NCBI RefSeq assembly: GCF_008084145.1
Contig: NZ_VSDO01000004.1
Location: 510,202 to 574,201, forward strand
Length of the DNA stretch: 64,000 nucleotides
Reading direction: 5' to 3'
Source: Paenibacillus faecis
GTDB taxonomy: Bacteria > Bacillota > Bacilli > Paenibacillales > Paenibacillaceae
In this document: positions 9,681 to 18,413 of the stretch, piece after piece
Layout of the letters: the number at the start of each line of letters is the position of its first letter
How positions within the stretch are numbered: the first letter of the stretch is position 1
Translations under genes and position numbers: made by a program
The notes under the pieces: model-generated
Told to the model about the DNA's origin: nothing
Database searches by the model: none
Seen by the model: the letters and a program-made list of their open reading frames with translations, nothing else

Positions 9681-9716
9681 TTCAACTTGTTGAAGATAGC
9701 GCTTACTTGGCACAAT
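9681..9716 (+). promoter_or_regulatory. Promoter/operator region of the glycan importer operon
   Basis: TTCAACTTGTTGAA (9681-9694) is a 14-bp palindrome with 6-bp arms. It overlaps a possible -35 TTGTTG (9687-9692), with a weak -10 CACAAT (9711-9716) 18 bp downstream. AGCGCT (9698-9703) sits inside and resembles the core of a catabolite (cre) site, with several mismatches to consensus. A weak promoter beside a palindrome fits activation by the AraC-type regulator encoded upstream; this is inference. Confidence 0.4.
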
Positions 9717-9830
9717 GAAAGTAGTCAAGGGCAAGCGTGTAAAGGGCGGTTACCCGCCGGTGCTTTGGTGGATCTTAGGGGATCTTTGGCATGGCAAGCT
9801 TTCTTGACCACAGGCATAGGAGGAATGATC

Positions 9831-10760
9831 ATGGCAGCATTTTTGAAAAAAATCGTCAGAAACCGGGCGCTGCTGTTGTTTGTTTTGCCCGGGACCCTCT
9901 GGTTCCTCATTTTTGCCTACTTGCCGATGTTCGGTACAATTCTTGCGTTCAAAGATTTCCGAATCAGCCGCGACGGATTTTTCGCCAGCGTGTTCAACAG
10001 CAAGTGGGTGGGATTCAAAAATTTCGAATATTTGTTCACGACGAACGATGCGTTCGTCATCACGAGAAACACGATTCTGTACAATCTGGCCCTCATTTTT
10101 CTCGGACTGGTCATTTCCGTCGGGTTTGCGATTATGCTGAGCGAACTGGTCAACAAGAGGATGGCGAAGGTGTATCAAACCGGCATGTTTCTCCCGCACT
10201 TCCTGTCTTGGGTCATTATCAGTTATTTTGCGTTCACGTTTCTGAGCATGGATAAAGGGACGCTGAACCAAATCATCGCTTTCTTCGGCGGGGAACGGAT
10301 CAACTGGTATTCGGAACCGAAATATTGGCCGTTTATCATCGTGTTCGTCGGAATATGGAAGAGCGTGGGGTACAACAGCGTCATCTACCTGGCCGCCATT
10401 ACCGGCATCGACAAATCTTACTACGAGGCGGCCGTCATCGACGGAGCCACCAAGTGGAAGCAGATCCGTTTCATTACGATCCCGCTGCTCAAGCCGCTCA
10501 TGATTATTTTGACGATCCTCGCCATCGGCGGTATCTTCCGTTCCGACTTCGGACTGTTCTACCAACTGCCGAAAGACTCGGGCGCGCTGTACCCTGTAAC
10601 CAACGTCATCGATACTTTCGTGTATCGCGGCCTGATCAACATGGGGGATATCGGGATGAGTACCGCTGCGGGGCTGTATCAATCGCTGGTCGGTCTGGTG
10701 CTGATTCTGGCTGCCAATGCAATCGTCAGAAAAATAGAAAAAGATCATGCGATCTTTTGA
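9831..10760 (+). CDS. ABC sugar transporter permease, LplB type
   Basis: 309 residues with about six transmembrane helices and the cytoplasmic EAA loop EAAVIDGATKWKQ that docks the ATPase. The start at 9831 has AGGAGG seven bases upstream; an ATG at 9825 is too close to it, and the frame extending to 9687 overlaps the promoter region. First permease of an oligosaccharide importer with the YtcP-type permease and the lipoprotein encoded next. No ATPase gene is present, so a shared MsmX-type ATPase encoded elsewhere is expected for this family. Substrate is probably N-glycan-derived, from context. Confidence 0.92.
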   Translation: MAAFLKKIVRNRALLLFVLPGTLWFLIFAYLPMFGTILAFKDFRISRDGFFASVFNSKWVGFKNFEYLFTTNDAFVITRNTILYNLALIFLGLVISVGFAIMLSELVNKRMAKVYQTGMFLPHFLSWVIISYFAFTFLSMDKGTLNQIIAFFGGERINWYSEPKYWPFIIVFVGIWKSVGYNSVIYLAAITGIDKSYYEAAVIDGATKWKQIRFITIPLLKPLMIILTILAIGGIFRSDFGLFYQLPKDSGALYPVTNVIDTFVYRGLINMGDIGMSTAAGLYQSLVGLVLILAANAIVRKIEKDHAIF

Positions 10761-10778
10761 AGCGCGGAGGTCTAAACG

Positions 10779-11732
10779 ATGACAACAACTCAACCTGTCC
10801 AGTCCGGAACGCCGATCAAGCCGGGGCGGAAGAAACCGCGGGATTTCAATGCATTAACACCGGCTTGGAACGTGTTTTTCAATATCATCATCGGCCTGTT
10901 TTCCTTTTCTTGCGTATTCCCGTTTCTGTTCGTGATCATGATTTCCTTAACCGACGAGCAGACGCTGGTGCTTGAAGGCTTCAGCCTCTGGCCCGGCAAG
11001 TTCAGCACCGCGGCGTACAGCTATATTTTCGAAACCGGCCACGAGCTGCTTCTTTCATTCGGCGTCACGCTGCTCGTTACGGTAACGGGCACGTTGTTTA
11101 CCTTGATTCTGGTCACAACCTACGCTTATGCGGTATCGAGAAAAAGCTTTGGATTTCGCGGATTTTTTAGCTTCCTGGCGTTCTTCACGATGCTGTTTTC
11201 CGGAGGCATGGTGCCCGGATACATTGTGATGACCCAGTTCCTGCATTTGCAGAACACGATTTGGTCCTTGATTCTTCCGCTGTCGCTCAGCGCGTTTTCC
11301 ATCATTGTCATGCGGACGTTTTTCCAGACCACGGTTCCCGACGAAATTATCGAGTCCGCCAAAATCGACGGAGCGGGGGAATTCCTCACCTTTGCGAGAA
11401 TCGTGCTCCCCGTGTCGCTGCCGGGCATCGCCACCATCGGGCTGTTCAGCTGCCTGGCGTATTGGAACGACTGGTTTAACGCCCTGCTTTATTTCAACAA
11501 GCCGGAGCTGACGCCGCCGCTGCAATTTTTGCTGATGAGGATCGAGAAAAATATGGACTTTCTGACCCAGAACGCCCAGAATCTCGGGTCCTTCAACGCC
11601 GCGGCAGGCCTGCCCACGGAAACGGTTCGCATGGCGATGGTCGTGCTGGCCACCCTTCCGATCGTACTCGCGTATCCGTTCTTTCAGCGATATTTTGTCC
11701 AGGGCTTGACGGTCGGTTCGGTGAAGGGGTAA
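10779..11732 (+). CDS. ABC sugar transporter permease, YtcP type
   Basis: 317 residues, six predicted transmembrane segments, EAA loop variant DEIIESAKIDGAGEF, and the typical C-terminal end YPFFQRYFVQGLTVGSVKG. It starts 18 bp after the LplB-type gene with ribosome-binding site GCGGAGG. The long cytoplasmic N-terminal extension rich in prolines and lysines is usual in this subfamily. It forms the membrane channel together with the previous permease. Confidence 0.93.
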   Translation: MTTTQPVQSGTPIKPGRKKPRDFNALTPAWNVFFNIIIGLFSFSCVFPFLFVIMISLTDEQTLVLEGFSLWPGKFSTAAYSYIFETGHELLLSFGVTLLVTVTGTLFTLILVTTYAYAVSRKSFGFRGFFSFLAFFTMLFSGGMVPGYIVMTQFLHLQNTIWSLILPLSLSAFSIIVMRTFFQTTVPDEIIESAKIDGAGEFLTFARIVLPVSLPGIATIGLFSCLAYWNDWFNALLYFNKPELTPPLQFLLMRIEKNMDFLTQNAQNLGSFNAAAGLPTETVRMAMVVLATLPIVLAYPFFQRYFVQGLTVGSVKG

Positions 11733-11874
11733 CCTCCACGGGCCGGTGACACCTGATTTCGGTTGTTTCCGCAAAAGCTTTGCCGGAGATTTAAAGTAGC
11801 TAGGCGGCAGGGAATGAATGCGGTTTCAAATATACAAATTTTCTTTATCCATCTTATGCGTAGGGGGAAAGAAC

Positions 11875-13392
11875 ATGAAAAAGAAGAAGTCCTTTGGTTT
11901 CGTGCTGGCTTTGGTTCTTGCGCTATCCACGGTTCTTGCGGGATGCGGCGGAAACGGGAAAAGCAGCAACGGACCATCCAAAGAACAAAATGCGGTTCAA
12001 AGCGACGGGACGGTCGACGTGTCAAAACTGGACCCGGTCACTTTGAAGCTATACCTGATAGGCCCGAACCAAAAGGACCTGCCCAAGGTTCAGGAAGAAA
12101 TCAATAAATACGTGACCGAAAAAATCAACGCCACGGTGGATATCACGATGATCGACTGGGGCGATTACAGCCAGCGCATGCAGGTCATCACCAGCTCCGG
12201 TGAAGATTACGATATCGCCTTCACCAGCTCCTGGGCGTTCGACTATCTTCCGAATGCCGCCAAAGGCGCGTTTATGCCGCTGAACGATTTGCTGGACCAA
12301 TACGGCCAAGGGATCAAGGAAGTGCTGGATCCGCGGTTTTTGGAGGGCACGAAAGTCAACGGCGTCAATTACGGAATTCCCGCCAACAAAGAACTGGCCC
12401 AGCAATTCGTATGGCGCTTCAACAAAAAGTATCTCGATAAATACAATCTCGACATTTCCAACGTAACGACGCTTGAAGACCTGGAGCCGCTGCTTAAGAC
12501 GATCAAAGACAACGAACCGGCGGACATCACGCCGCTGGCGGTTCCTAAAAACTTTAAGCCGTACCTGCCGTTCGACTTCGTCCTGGGCGATGAAATCCCG
12601 ATCGGCATGTACATCGACACCAAGGATCACAAATACGTGAATATTCTGGAATCTCCGGAGCTGAAAGCAGCCCTGCAAACGATGCGGAAGTATTACAAGG
12701 CGGGTTATGTCCGCGAGGATATCGCGACCTTGGAAGGCATCGACAACATGAAGACCGGAAAATGGCTCGTAGACCGCGAAATCACGCAGCCTTACGCTGA
12801 GCTTGGATGGTCGAGAAGCGCGGGGTACGATATCGTTACGAAACCGATGCATCAGCCGATCATCTATACCAGCTCGGCCGCAGGCTCCATGCTCGCCATT
12901 TCTTCCTACTCCAAAAACCCGGAGCGGGCGATGATGTTCCTGAACCTGCTGAATACGGACGTTTATCTGCGCAATCTGATCCAATACGGCATCGAAGACG
13001 TCCACTACAAGAAAATGGAAGAGCCGTACATCGAGGACCTTCCGGCCATGCAGGAAAGCTACGCGATGCCGGGCTTCGCGCTGGGCAACATGTTCCTGAC
13101 CTACCTGCATGAAGGAGAGCCGAAAGACAAATGGAATGCTTTCGAGGAGTTCAACTCGTCGGCCATCGTGGCGCCTACCTTTGGATTTAACTTCGACACG
13201 GCTCCGGTGAAAACGGAAGTCGCGGCGGTAACGAACGTGGCCAAAGAATTTATCCCGGCGCTGTATACGGGATCGGTGGATCCGGACGAATACTTGCCGA
13301 GGGCGCTTCAGAAATTCAAGGACGCGGGGATCGACAAAGTGATTGCGGAAGCTCAAAAGCAGTTTGACGCCTGGAAAGCCGAGCAAAAATAG
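11875..13392 (+). CDS. Extracellular solute-binding lipoprotein (LipO type, DUF3502)
   Basis: 505 residues. The lipoprotein signal peptide MKKKKSFGFVLALVLALS ends in the lipobox LAGC, so it is anchored outside the membrane. The large SBP_bac_1-type fold and a C-terminal DUF3502-like segment (from about FGFNFDTAPVKTE) are those of binding proteins paired with LplB/YtcP permeases. The ATG at 11875 follows AGGGGGAAAG; the longer frame to 11818 has no such site. It presumably captures the mannose-rich oligosaccharide set free by the GH85 enzyme encoded next. Confidence 0.92.
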   Translation: MKKKKSFGFVLALVLALSTVLAGCGGNGKSSNGPSKEQNAVQSDGTVDVSKLDPVTLKLYLIGPNQKDLPKVQEEINKYVTEKINATVDITMIDWGDYSQRMQVITSSGEDYDIAFTSSWAFDYLPNAAKGAFMPLNDLLDQYGQGIKEVLDPRFLEGTKVNGVNYGIPANKELAQQFVWRFNKKYLDKYNLDISNVTTLEDLEPLLKTIKDNEPADITPLAVPKNFKPYLPFDFVLGDEIPIGMYIDTKDHKYVNILESPELKAALQTMRKYYKAGYVREDIATLEGIDNMKTGKWLVDREITQPYAELGWSRSAGYDIVTKPMHQPIIYTSSAAGSMLAISSYSKNPERAMMFLNLLNTDVYLRNLIQYGIEDVHYKKMEEPYIEDLPAMQESYAMPGFALGNMFLTYLHEGEPKDKWNAFEEFNSSAIVAPTFGFNFDTAPVKTEVAAVTNVAKEFIPALYTGSVDPDEYLPRALQKFKDAGIDKVIAEAQKQFDAWKAEQK

Positions 13393-13399
13393 AAATTCG

Positions 13400-13436
13400 G
13401 AGAAACGGGCGGCGCGTACGGCCGTTTCTCGCTTTT
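13400..13436 (+). terminator. Intercistronic terminator/attenuator between binding protein and GH85
   Basis: GAGAAACGG (13400-13408) pairs with CCGTTTCTC (13422-13430), followed by GCTTTTTC. Partial termination here would keep the binding protein more abundant than the downstream enzyme. Confidence 0.7.
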
Positions 13437-13465
13437 TCATATTCCGAAAACGGGAGGTTGGATGG

Positions 13466-16243
13466 ATGAAAAGACGGAAGCCGGACTATTTTACGAAAAC
13501 GAAATGGAGCAAAGGGGCGGCAAAGGCCGCCGGCATCGCGATGCTCGCCGGAATTCTTCTCGGAACGCCGGGAAATGCGGAAGCGGCGCAGCCTCATTCT
13601 TCTTATTGGTACCCGGATACGCTGCTGGAATGGTCACCTGCGACCGATAAGGACGCGGCGTTTAACCGGGGAACGGTGAAGCTGCGGCAGGGCCGGTTTC
13701 TCGGAGAAACGGTGAACCCGAACGCCAAAGCGGAGGCTAACGTGATTGCGCTATCCGCGATGTACCCGAGCACCAGCGGAGCGCCGTCCCAAGGCAGCGA
13801 GAAGTTTCACACCTACGCATTCAGCTTCTGGCAGTATATCGACAAGCTCGTCATGTGGGGGGGATCGGCCGGCGAAGGCTTGATCGTGCCGCCGAGCGCG
13901 GATGTGATCGATGCGGCGCATAAAAACGGCGTACCGGTTTTTGGAACCGTTTTCTTTCCGCAAACGGAGCATGGCGGCAAACTGGAGTGGCTGCGGGATT
14001 TCCTGCAGCAGCGCGAGGACGGCACGTTTCCGGTTGCGGATAAGCTGATCGAGGCCGCGCGCTATTACGGGTTCGACGGCTGGTTCATCAATCAGGAAAC
14101 CCAGGGCGCGACCAAAGATGACGCGGATAAGATGCGGCTCTTCCTGAAGTACATGCAGCAAATCAAAGATCCGGGCATGGACATTATTTGGTACGACTCC
14201 ATGATCGATGAAGGCAAGATTCAATGGCAGGGCGCGTTGACCGATAAGAACAAGGCGTTTTTCCAGGACGGACCGGATCGGGTTTCCGACGCGATGTTTC
14301 TCGACTTCCGCTGGCAGTATAAAGATGAAGTCAACGGAAAATACGATTACGTGACCCCCTACCTGAAGTCGCCGGAAATCGCGAAAGGGCTTGGACGCAG
14401 TCCTTACGAGCTGTTCGCGGGGATCGATGTCGAAGCGAACGGCTACAACGGAGAGTACAATTGGCCCGTGTTGTTCCCGGAAGGAAAAACGGCCACGACC
14501 TCGCTCGGCATCTACCGCCCGGATTGGGCGTTCAACAGTTCGGAGACGCAGGAGGAATATTTGGAGAAGGAGCAGGTCTTTTGGGTTGGAGCGGATCACG
14601 ATCCGTCGAAATCGGAAGAGACCGCCCCTTATTCTTGGCGCGGCATCTCCCATGATATCGCCGATAAAAGCGTCGTGACCGGACCTGAATTCATTACGCA
14701 CTTCAACACCGGCAACGGGCGTCTGTTTGCGGTCGACGGAAAGGTGATGCGGGAGAAGGATTGGAGCAACCGGAGTCTGCAGGATATTTTGCCGACCTGG
14801 CGGTGGATTGCCGAATCGGGCGGACCGGGAAAGGCCCTGACGCCGAGCTTCGATTTCTCCCGACCCTATTACGGCGGCAGCTCGCTCAAGGTGGCGGGGG
14901 ACTTGTCTTCAGACAATCCGACCCATTTGAAGCTGTACAAGACGAACATCCCGGTGTCGGCGACGACGGAGCTGTCGCTCATTTATCGGGATAATGGCGC
15001 CGCGGGAACCGTACAAATCGGAGTCGCGTTCTCGGACGCGCCGGAGGAGTATATTTTCGTCGAACCTAAAAAATGGACCTCCGCCGGGGAAGGCGGGGCA
15101 TGGAGAGAGGGCAGCGTTCAGCTGAACAAGTATAAAGGCCGTACGATCAGCGGTCTATCGTTGAAATTTGTTTCGTCCGCGCCTGTTGAGGGATATGAAG
15201 CGTATATCGGTGAACTCGCGGTTACACAAAAACAGAATAAGGCCAAGCCGCCGAAAGCGGTAACCGGGCTGAAAGTGCTGGAGAACGACTTCCGGGACGG
15301 CATTTACGGCGATGCACGCTTGGCGTGGGAAGCTCCGAAGGACGGCGAAGACGTGCCGTATTATCAAATTTACCGCGTCAAGCCGGATGGAGCTTACGAA
15401 TTGGCGGGCATGACCGGAAACACGGTTTATTACGTGCCTGAAATGAAGCGGCTGGACAAGGAAGCCGCAACGAAATTGGTCGTTATTCCCGTGAATCGGC
15501 AGTATGAGCCGGGGAAACCGGCTTCCGTCACCTTCGAATGGCCGGCCTATCCGAAGCCGATGGCCGGTTTTGAAGCGAACCGTACGCTAATCGCCCCCGG
15601 CGAAAGCGTGCAATTTACCGACAAATCGTCGGAGGTTACGGAAGGCTGGGAGTGGATCTTCCCGGGCGGCCAGCCGTCAAGCAGCACGGAGCGGAACCCG
15701 AAGGTGACCTATCTTCAGGAGGGGACGTTCGAAGTGACATTGAAGGCGACCAACCAGGTCGGCGAGGATGTCGTGAAGCGGCAAATGATCACCGTGACCA
15801 AGGAGGCGGCCGGCGGCGTGTCCGACCTGGCCCTGGGTAAGCAGGCGACGGCGTCCAGCTATGTGAACGAGAAAGAAGCTCCGCCGTTTGCCCTGGACGG
15901 TGACGACAAAACGAAGTGGTGCGCGGTAGGCGATGGGCCGCATACACTGACGGTCGATCTTGGGGCCGAGCATAAAATCAGCGAGTTCGTCGTCAAGCAT
16001 GCCGAAGCCGGCGGGGAGGCCGCGGCCTTCAACACAAGGGGCTTCCGGATTCAGCTTAGCTCGGACGGCGAGAACTGGACCGATGCCGTACAGGTCGGCG
16101 ACAACACCAAGGGGATCAGCAAGCATGCCATCGCCTTGACATCGGCACGTTATGCGCGGCTTGTCGTCGAGAAGCCGACGCAAGGCGGAGACACGGCGGC
16201 CCGGATTTATGGTTTTGAGGTTTTCGGATTGAATCGAGATTGA
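13466..16243 (+). CDS. Secreted endo-beta-N-acetylglucosaminidase, GH85
   Basis: 925 residues. An N-terminal signal peptide ends near GNAEAA. The GH85 catalytic domain follows (about residues 45-400); the catalytic pair is N209 and E211 in DGWFINQETQG, the asparagine/glutamate arrangement of substrate-assisted GH85 enzymes. Then come a galactose-binding-like region (about 420-590), a fibronectin-type segment, a PKD domain (about 695-775, FTDKSSEVTEGWEWIFPGG) and a C-terminal F5/8 type C (CBM32-like) domain (about 785-923). It cleaves between the two core GlcNAc residues of N-glycans. The start at 13466 follows GGGAGG. No sortase motif, so secreted or held by its binding domains. Confidence 0.93.
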   Translation: MKRRKPDYFTKTKWSKGAAKAAGIAMLAGILLGTPGNAEAAQPHSSYWYPDTLLEWSPATDKDAAFNRGTVKLRQGRFLGETVNPNAKAEANVIALSAMYPSTSGAPSQGSEKFHTYAFSFWQYIDKLVMWGGSAGEGLIVPPSADVIDAAHKNGVPVFGTVFFPQTEHGGKLEWLRDFLQQREDGTFPVADKLIEAARYYGFDGWFINQETQGATKDDADKMRLFLKYMQQIKDPGMDIIWYDSMIDEGKIQWQGALTDKNKAFFQDGPDRVSDAMFLDFRWQYKDEVNGKYDYVTPYLKSPEIAKGLGRSPYELFAGIDVEANGYNGEYNWPVLFPEGKTATTSLGIYRPDWAFNSSETQEEYLEKEQVFWVGADHDPSKSEETAPYSWRGISHDIADKSVVTGPEFITHFNTGNGRLFAVDGKVMREKDWSNRSLQDILPTWRWIAESGGPGKALTPSFDFSRPYYGGSSLKVAGDLSSDNPTHLKLYKTNIPVSATTELSLIYRDNGAAGTVQIGVAFSDAPEEYIFVEPKKWTSAGEGGAWREGSVQLNKYKGRTISGLSLKFVSSAPVEGYEAYIGELAVTQKQNKAKPPKAVTGLKVLENDFRDGIYGDARLAWEAPKDGEDVPYYQIYRVKPDGAYELAGMTGNTVYYVPEMKRLDKEAATKLVVIPVNRQYEPGKPASVTFEWPAYPKPMAGFEANRTLIAPGESVQFTDKSSEVTEGWEWIFPGGQPSSSTERNPKVTYLQEGTFEVTLKATNQVGEDVVKRQMITVTKEAAGGVSDLALGKQATASSYVNEKEAPPFALDGDDKTKWCAVGDGPHTLTVDLGAEHKISEFVVKHAEAGGEAAAFNTRGFRIQLSSDGENWTDAVQVGDNTKGISKHAIALTSARYARLVVEKPTQGGDTAARIYGFEVFGLNRD

Positions 16244-16255
16244 TGCAATAAAAGG

Positions 16256-16292
16256 AAAAGGAGGTCCAAGCCGTTGGCTTGACCTCCTTTTT
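16256..16292 (+). terminator. Terminator after GH85
   Basis: AAGGAGGTC plus AAGCC pairs with GGCTT plus GACCTCCTT around a GTT loop, followed by TTTTT. Very strong hairpin. Confidence 0.9.
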
Positions 16293-16387
16293 CGGTGTCG
16301 CCCAGCAGCCCGGCATAGGCGTCATTTTTACTTTAGGGTGAGAGCCCCGAACGGGGGCTGGCTGCTTCGATGAGAATAAGCTGCTTT

Positions 16388-17248
16388 TTAGACTTCATCC
16401 CAAATTCGCCGCACATTATCGAAGGCGATTTTTGTACCGGTCAGACAATCTTCCATGCCTTCATATTCAATCGACAGGAACCCGTCGTAACCGGAGCTTT
16501 TGATGGTGCGAAGAATCTCCCACAAGTCGAGGTCGCCGTGTCCGGCGATCGCGCCGCGGAGGTAATTGCCCCCGGCGCTGCGGAACCAGCCCTCTCCCGG
16601 GTTACGGTAGGAAGGACGAATGTAAAAATCCTTAATATGCACCATGGAGGCATAGGGCAAGTTGCGCTTCACCGCGGTGACCGGATTCTCGTCCACGCAA
16701 GCGAAGTTGCCGACATCCAGCGTCGTTTTGAAGTTCGGACGGTCTACCGCATGGATCAGCGCCTGGACTCTGTCGCTGGCTTGAACGTAATAGCCGTGGT
16801 TCTCCACGCTGGTGGTGATGCCATACCCGGCCGCGTGGTCGGCGATGATCCGGCAGGCCGCGGCGGCCTTCTCCAGGTCCTCGTTAAAGCGGACGATGGA
16901 GGTGTCTTCACGGGAAGCGACGTCATGCCGCATCAGCTTGATGCCGAGCCGGTTGGCGCGGTCAACCTCGGCGAGGACCTTGGCGATTTCCGCCTCGTAT
17001 TCCGCCTCCGGCTTCATGACGAAATTGGCCCCGATGCAGTAGCCTGACATCTCCAGGCCCAAGGCACGGGTTTTCTCCTTCAACTGCTCTTCCAGTTCCG
17101 GCGTACTGTCGAAATCAAAACCGAGATTAGGCACAATTTCAATGTGCTCCGCGCCGATTTCGGCGATCCATTCGGCGGCTTCCAGAATGTTCATCCGACC
17201 CTGGTGCATGGCTTGATATAAGCTGTACGAACTGATGCCCAGCTTCAT
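16388..17248 (-). CDS. TIM-barrel sugar phosphate isomerase/epimerase-like protein
   Basis: 286 residues of the AP_endonuc_2/xylose isomerase-like TIM-barrel superfamily. The metal-site residues typical of the fold are visible: E in TSVENHG, D in TTLDVGNFA, H in MVHIKDF and E in LSIEYEG. Such proteins isomerise, epimerise or dehydrate sugars and inositols; the exact reaction cannot be read. Start at 17248 with GGGAGATGA upstream. It lies downstream of a paralogous gene and a Gfo/Idh gene on the same strand, but a 264-bp gap carrying a repeat cassette separates it from them. Confidence 0.85.
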   Translation of the reverse strand: MKLGISSYSLYQAMHQGRMNILEAAEWIAEIGAEHIEIVPNLGFDFDSTPELEEQLKEKTRALGLEMSGYCIGANFVMKPEAEYEAEIAKVLAEVDRANRLGIKLMRHDVASREDTSIVRFNEDLEKAAAACRIIADHAAGYGITTSVENHGYYVQASDRVQALIHAVDRPNFKTTLDVGNFACVDENPVTAVKRNLPYASMVHIKDFYIRPSYRNPGEGWFRSAGGNYLRGAIAGHGDLDLWEILRTIKSSGYDGFLSIEYEGMEDCLTGTKIAFDNVRRIWDEV

Positions 17249-17294
17249 AACGGGTTCATCTCCCTGTTCTTAAGGATATTAGGATAGCGGTTGA

Positions 17295-17485
17295 GAATTC
17301 CTGCAAATCTGCAGGCTTTTTCGTACGTATGGAGTCGTAAAATCAAAATTCCTGCAAATCTGCATCCTTTTTTGATGAAAAGGTCCCTTGCCGCAGAAAT
17401 GGCCGAAAATCCCTGCACATTTGCATCTTTTTCGCCTGGTGGTCCATGGTTCGGCGGAAATTCCTGCAGATTTGCATCTTTTTCG
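17295..17485. repeat. Four-unit palindrome cassette, TGCA family, copy 1
   Basis: Four direct copies of a unit with the form TTCC-TGCARATYTGCA-TCTTTTT. The 12-bp palindromic cores are at 17302-17313, 17353-17364, 17414-17425 and 17465-17476, so centres are 51, 61 and 51 bp apart. Intervening sequences differ. Another cassette of the same family lies at 37742-37930 and a solitary unit at 21506-21532. It sits between the two isomerase-like genes. Confidence 0.85.
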
Positions 17486-17512
17486 CTTGCCGGGGGAGGC
17501 CGTGTCCCCCGC

Positions 17513-18388
17513 CTAGCGGAACGAGCGGATAAAAGATACCGCCTTGGCGATATCTTCCGCCGGGTTGTCGCCGACCTCGCGCTCGATCGTCAGGTAGCCG
17601 GTATAGCCGATTTCCTGCAACGCCGCGAAATAGGCCGGGAAGTCGACTTTGCCCGCGCCGAGCGGCACCTCTTCGAAGGCGGCCCCGGAGGCGGCCATCT
17701 CGGCGATTTTCTCGTGGCTCATCGCGTCGTAGCCGAGGAAGCCGTACACGTCCCGCGGATCAACCGGGCGGCGGCGGATGCCGTCTTTGACATGCGTATG
17801 GACGATATAATCGCGCAGCGTTTTGACGCCTTGAACCGGATCGTCCCCCGTGACCATGACCATGTTGGCGGGGTCAAAGTTGACGGAGACGCCGTTGGTG
17901 GTGAGCGTGTCCAGGAAGCTTTTGAGATGGGCGGCGGGTTCAGGTCCGGTTTCGATGGCAAAATAAGCGTTCATGCTTTTGGCATACACGCCGAGTTCCT
18001 CGCAGGCCCGCTGCATCGCCTCGTATATGCGGCTGTTCGGGTCTTCCGGAACGATGCCGATATGTGTGGTAACGATGTTGGTGCCCAGCTCGACCGCCAG
18101 GTCGAGAATCCGCTTGGACTTTTCCACCTTGACCGGATTGGCCTCCGCGTCCTGAAAGCCGTGGCCGGCGAGATCGCCGCACAGGGCGGAAATCTCCAGT
18201 CCCAGGCTGGCGATATAATCGCGCAGTTCCTTGCGTTTGCCGGCGGTCAGCGCCGCGGGGTCCATTTCGCCGGAGACGGCATAAATCTGCACCCCTTCCG
18301 CGCCGACCGCTTTGGCCTGCTTCAATCCTTCTCTAACGCCAACGCCGAAGCTGTCCACAATTACGCCGATTTTATTTGGCAATTTCAT
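17513..18388 (-). CDS. TIM-barrel sugar phosphate isomerase/epimerase-like protein
   Basis: 291 residues, same superfamily as the gene at 16388-17248 but clearly divergent. Metal-site residues appear as E in FAIETGPE, D in VNFDPANMV, H in VHTHVKDG and E in LTIEREVGD. The start at 18388 follows AAGGAGGCGA. It begins 25 bp after the Gfo/Idh stop codon and is most likely co-transcribed with it; pairs of this kind are common in sugar and inositol catabolic operons. Substrate unknown. Confidence 0.87.
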   Translation of the reverse strand: MKLPNKIGVIVDSFGVGVREGLKQAKAVGAEGVQIYAVSGEMDPAALTAGKRKELRDYIASLGLEISALCGDLAGHGFQDAEANPVKVEKSKRILDLAVELGTNIVTTHIGIVPEDPNSRIYEAMQRACEELGVYAKSMNAYFAIETGPEPAAHLKSFLDTLTTNGVSVNFDPANMVMVTGDDPVQGVKTLRDYIVHTHVKDGIRRRPVDPRDVYGFLGYDAMSHEKIAEMAASGAAFEEVPLGAGKVDFPAYFAALQEIGYTGYLTIEREVGDNPAEDIAKAVSFIRSFR

Positions 18389-18413
18389 TTTCGGATCGCC
18401 TCCTTACCCGTCT

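Noticed and set aside
12049..13440. Long minus-strand open frame (463 codons) opposite the solute-binding lipoprotein gene
   Set aside because: It is antisense to a well-supported lipoprotein gene, lacks a ribosome-binding site and family motifs, and has the arginine/valine-rich composition expected from the opposite strand of GC-rich coding DNA.
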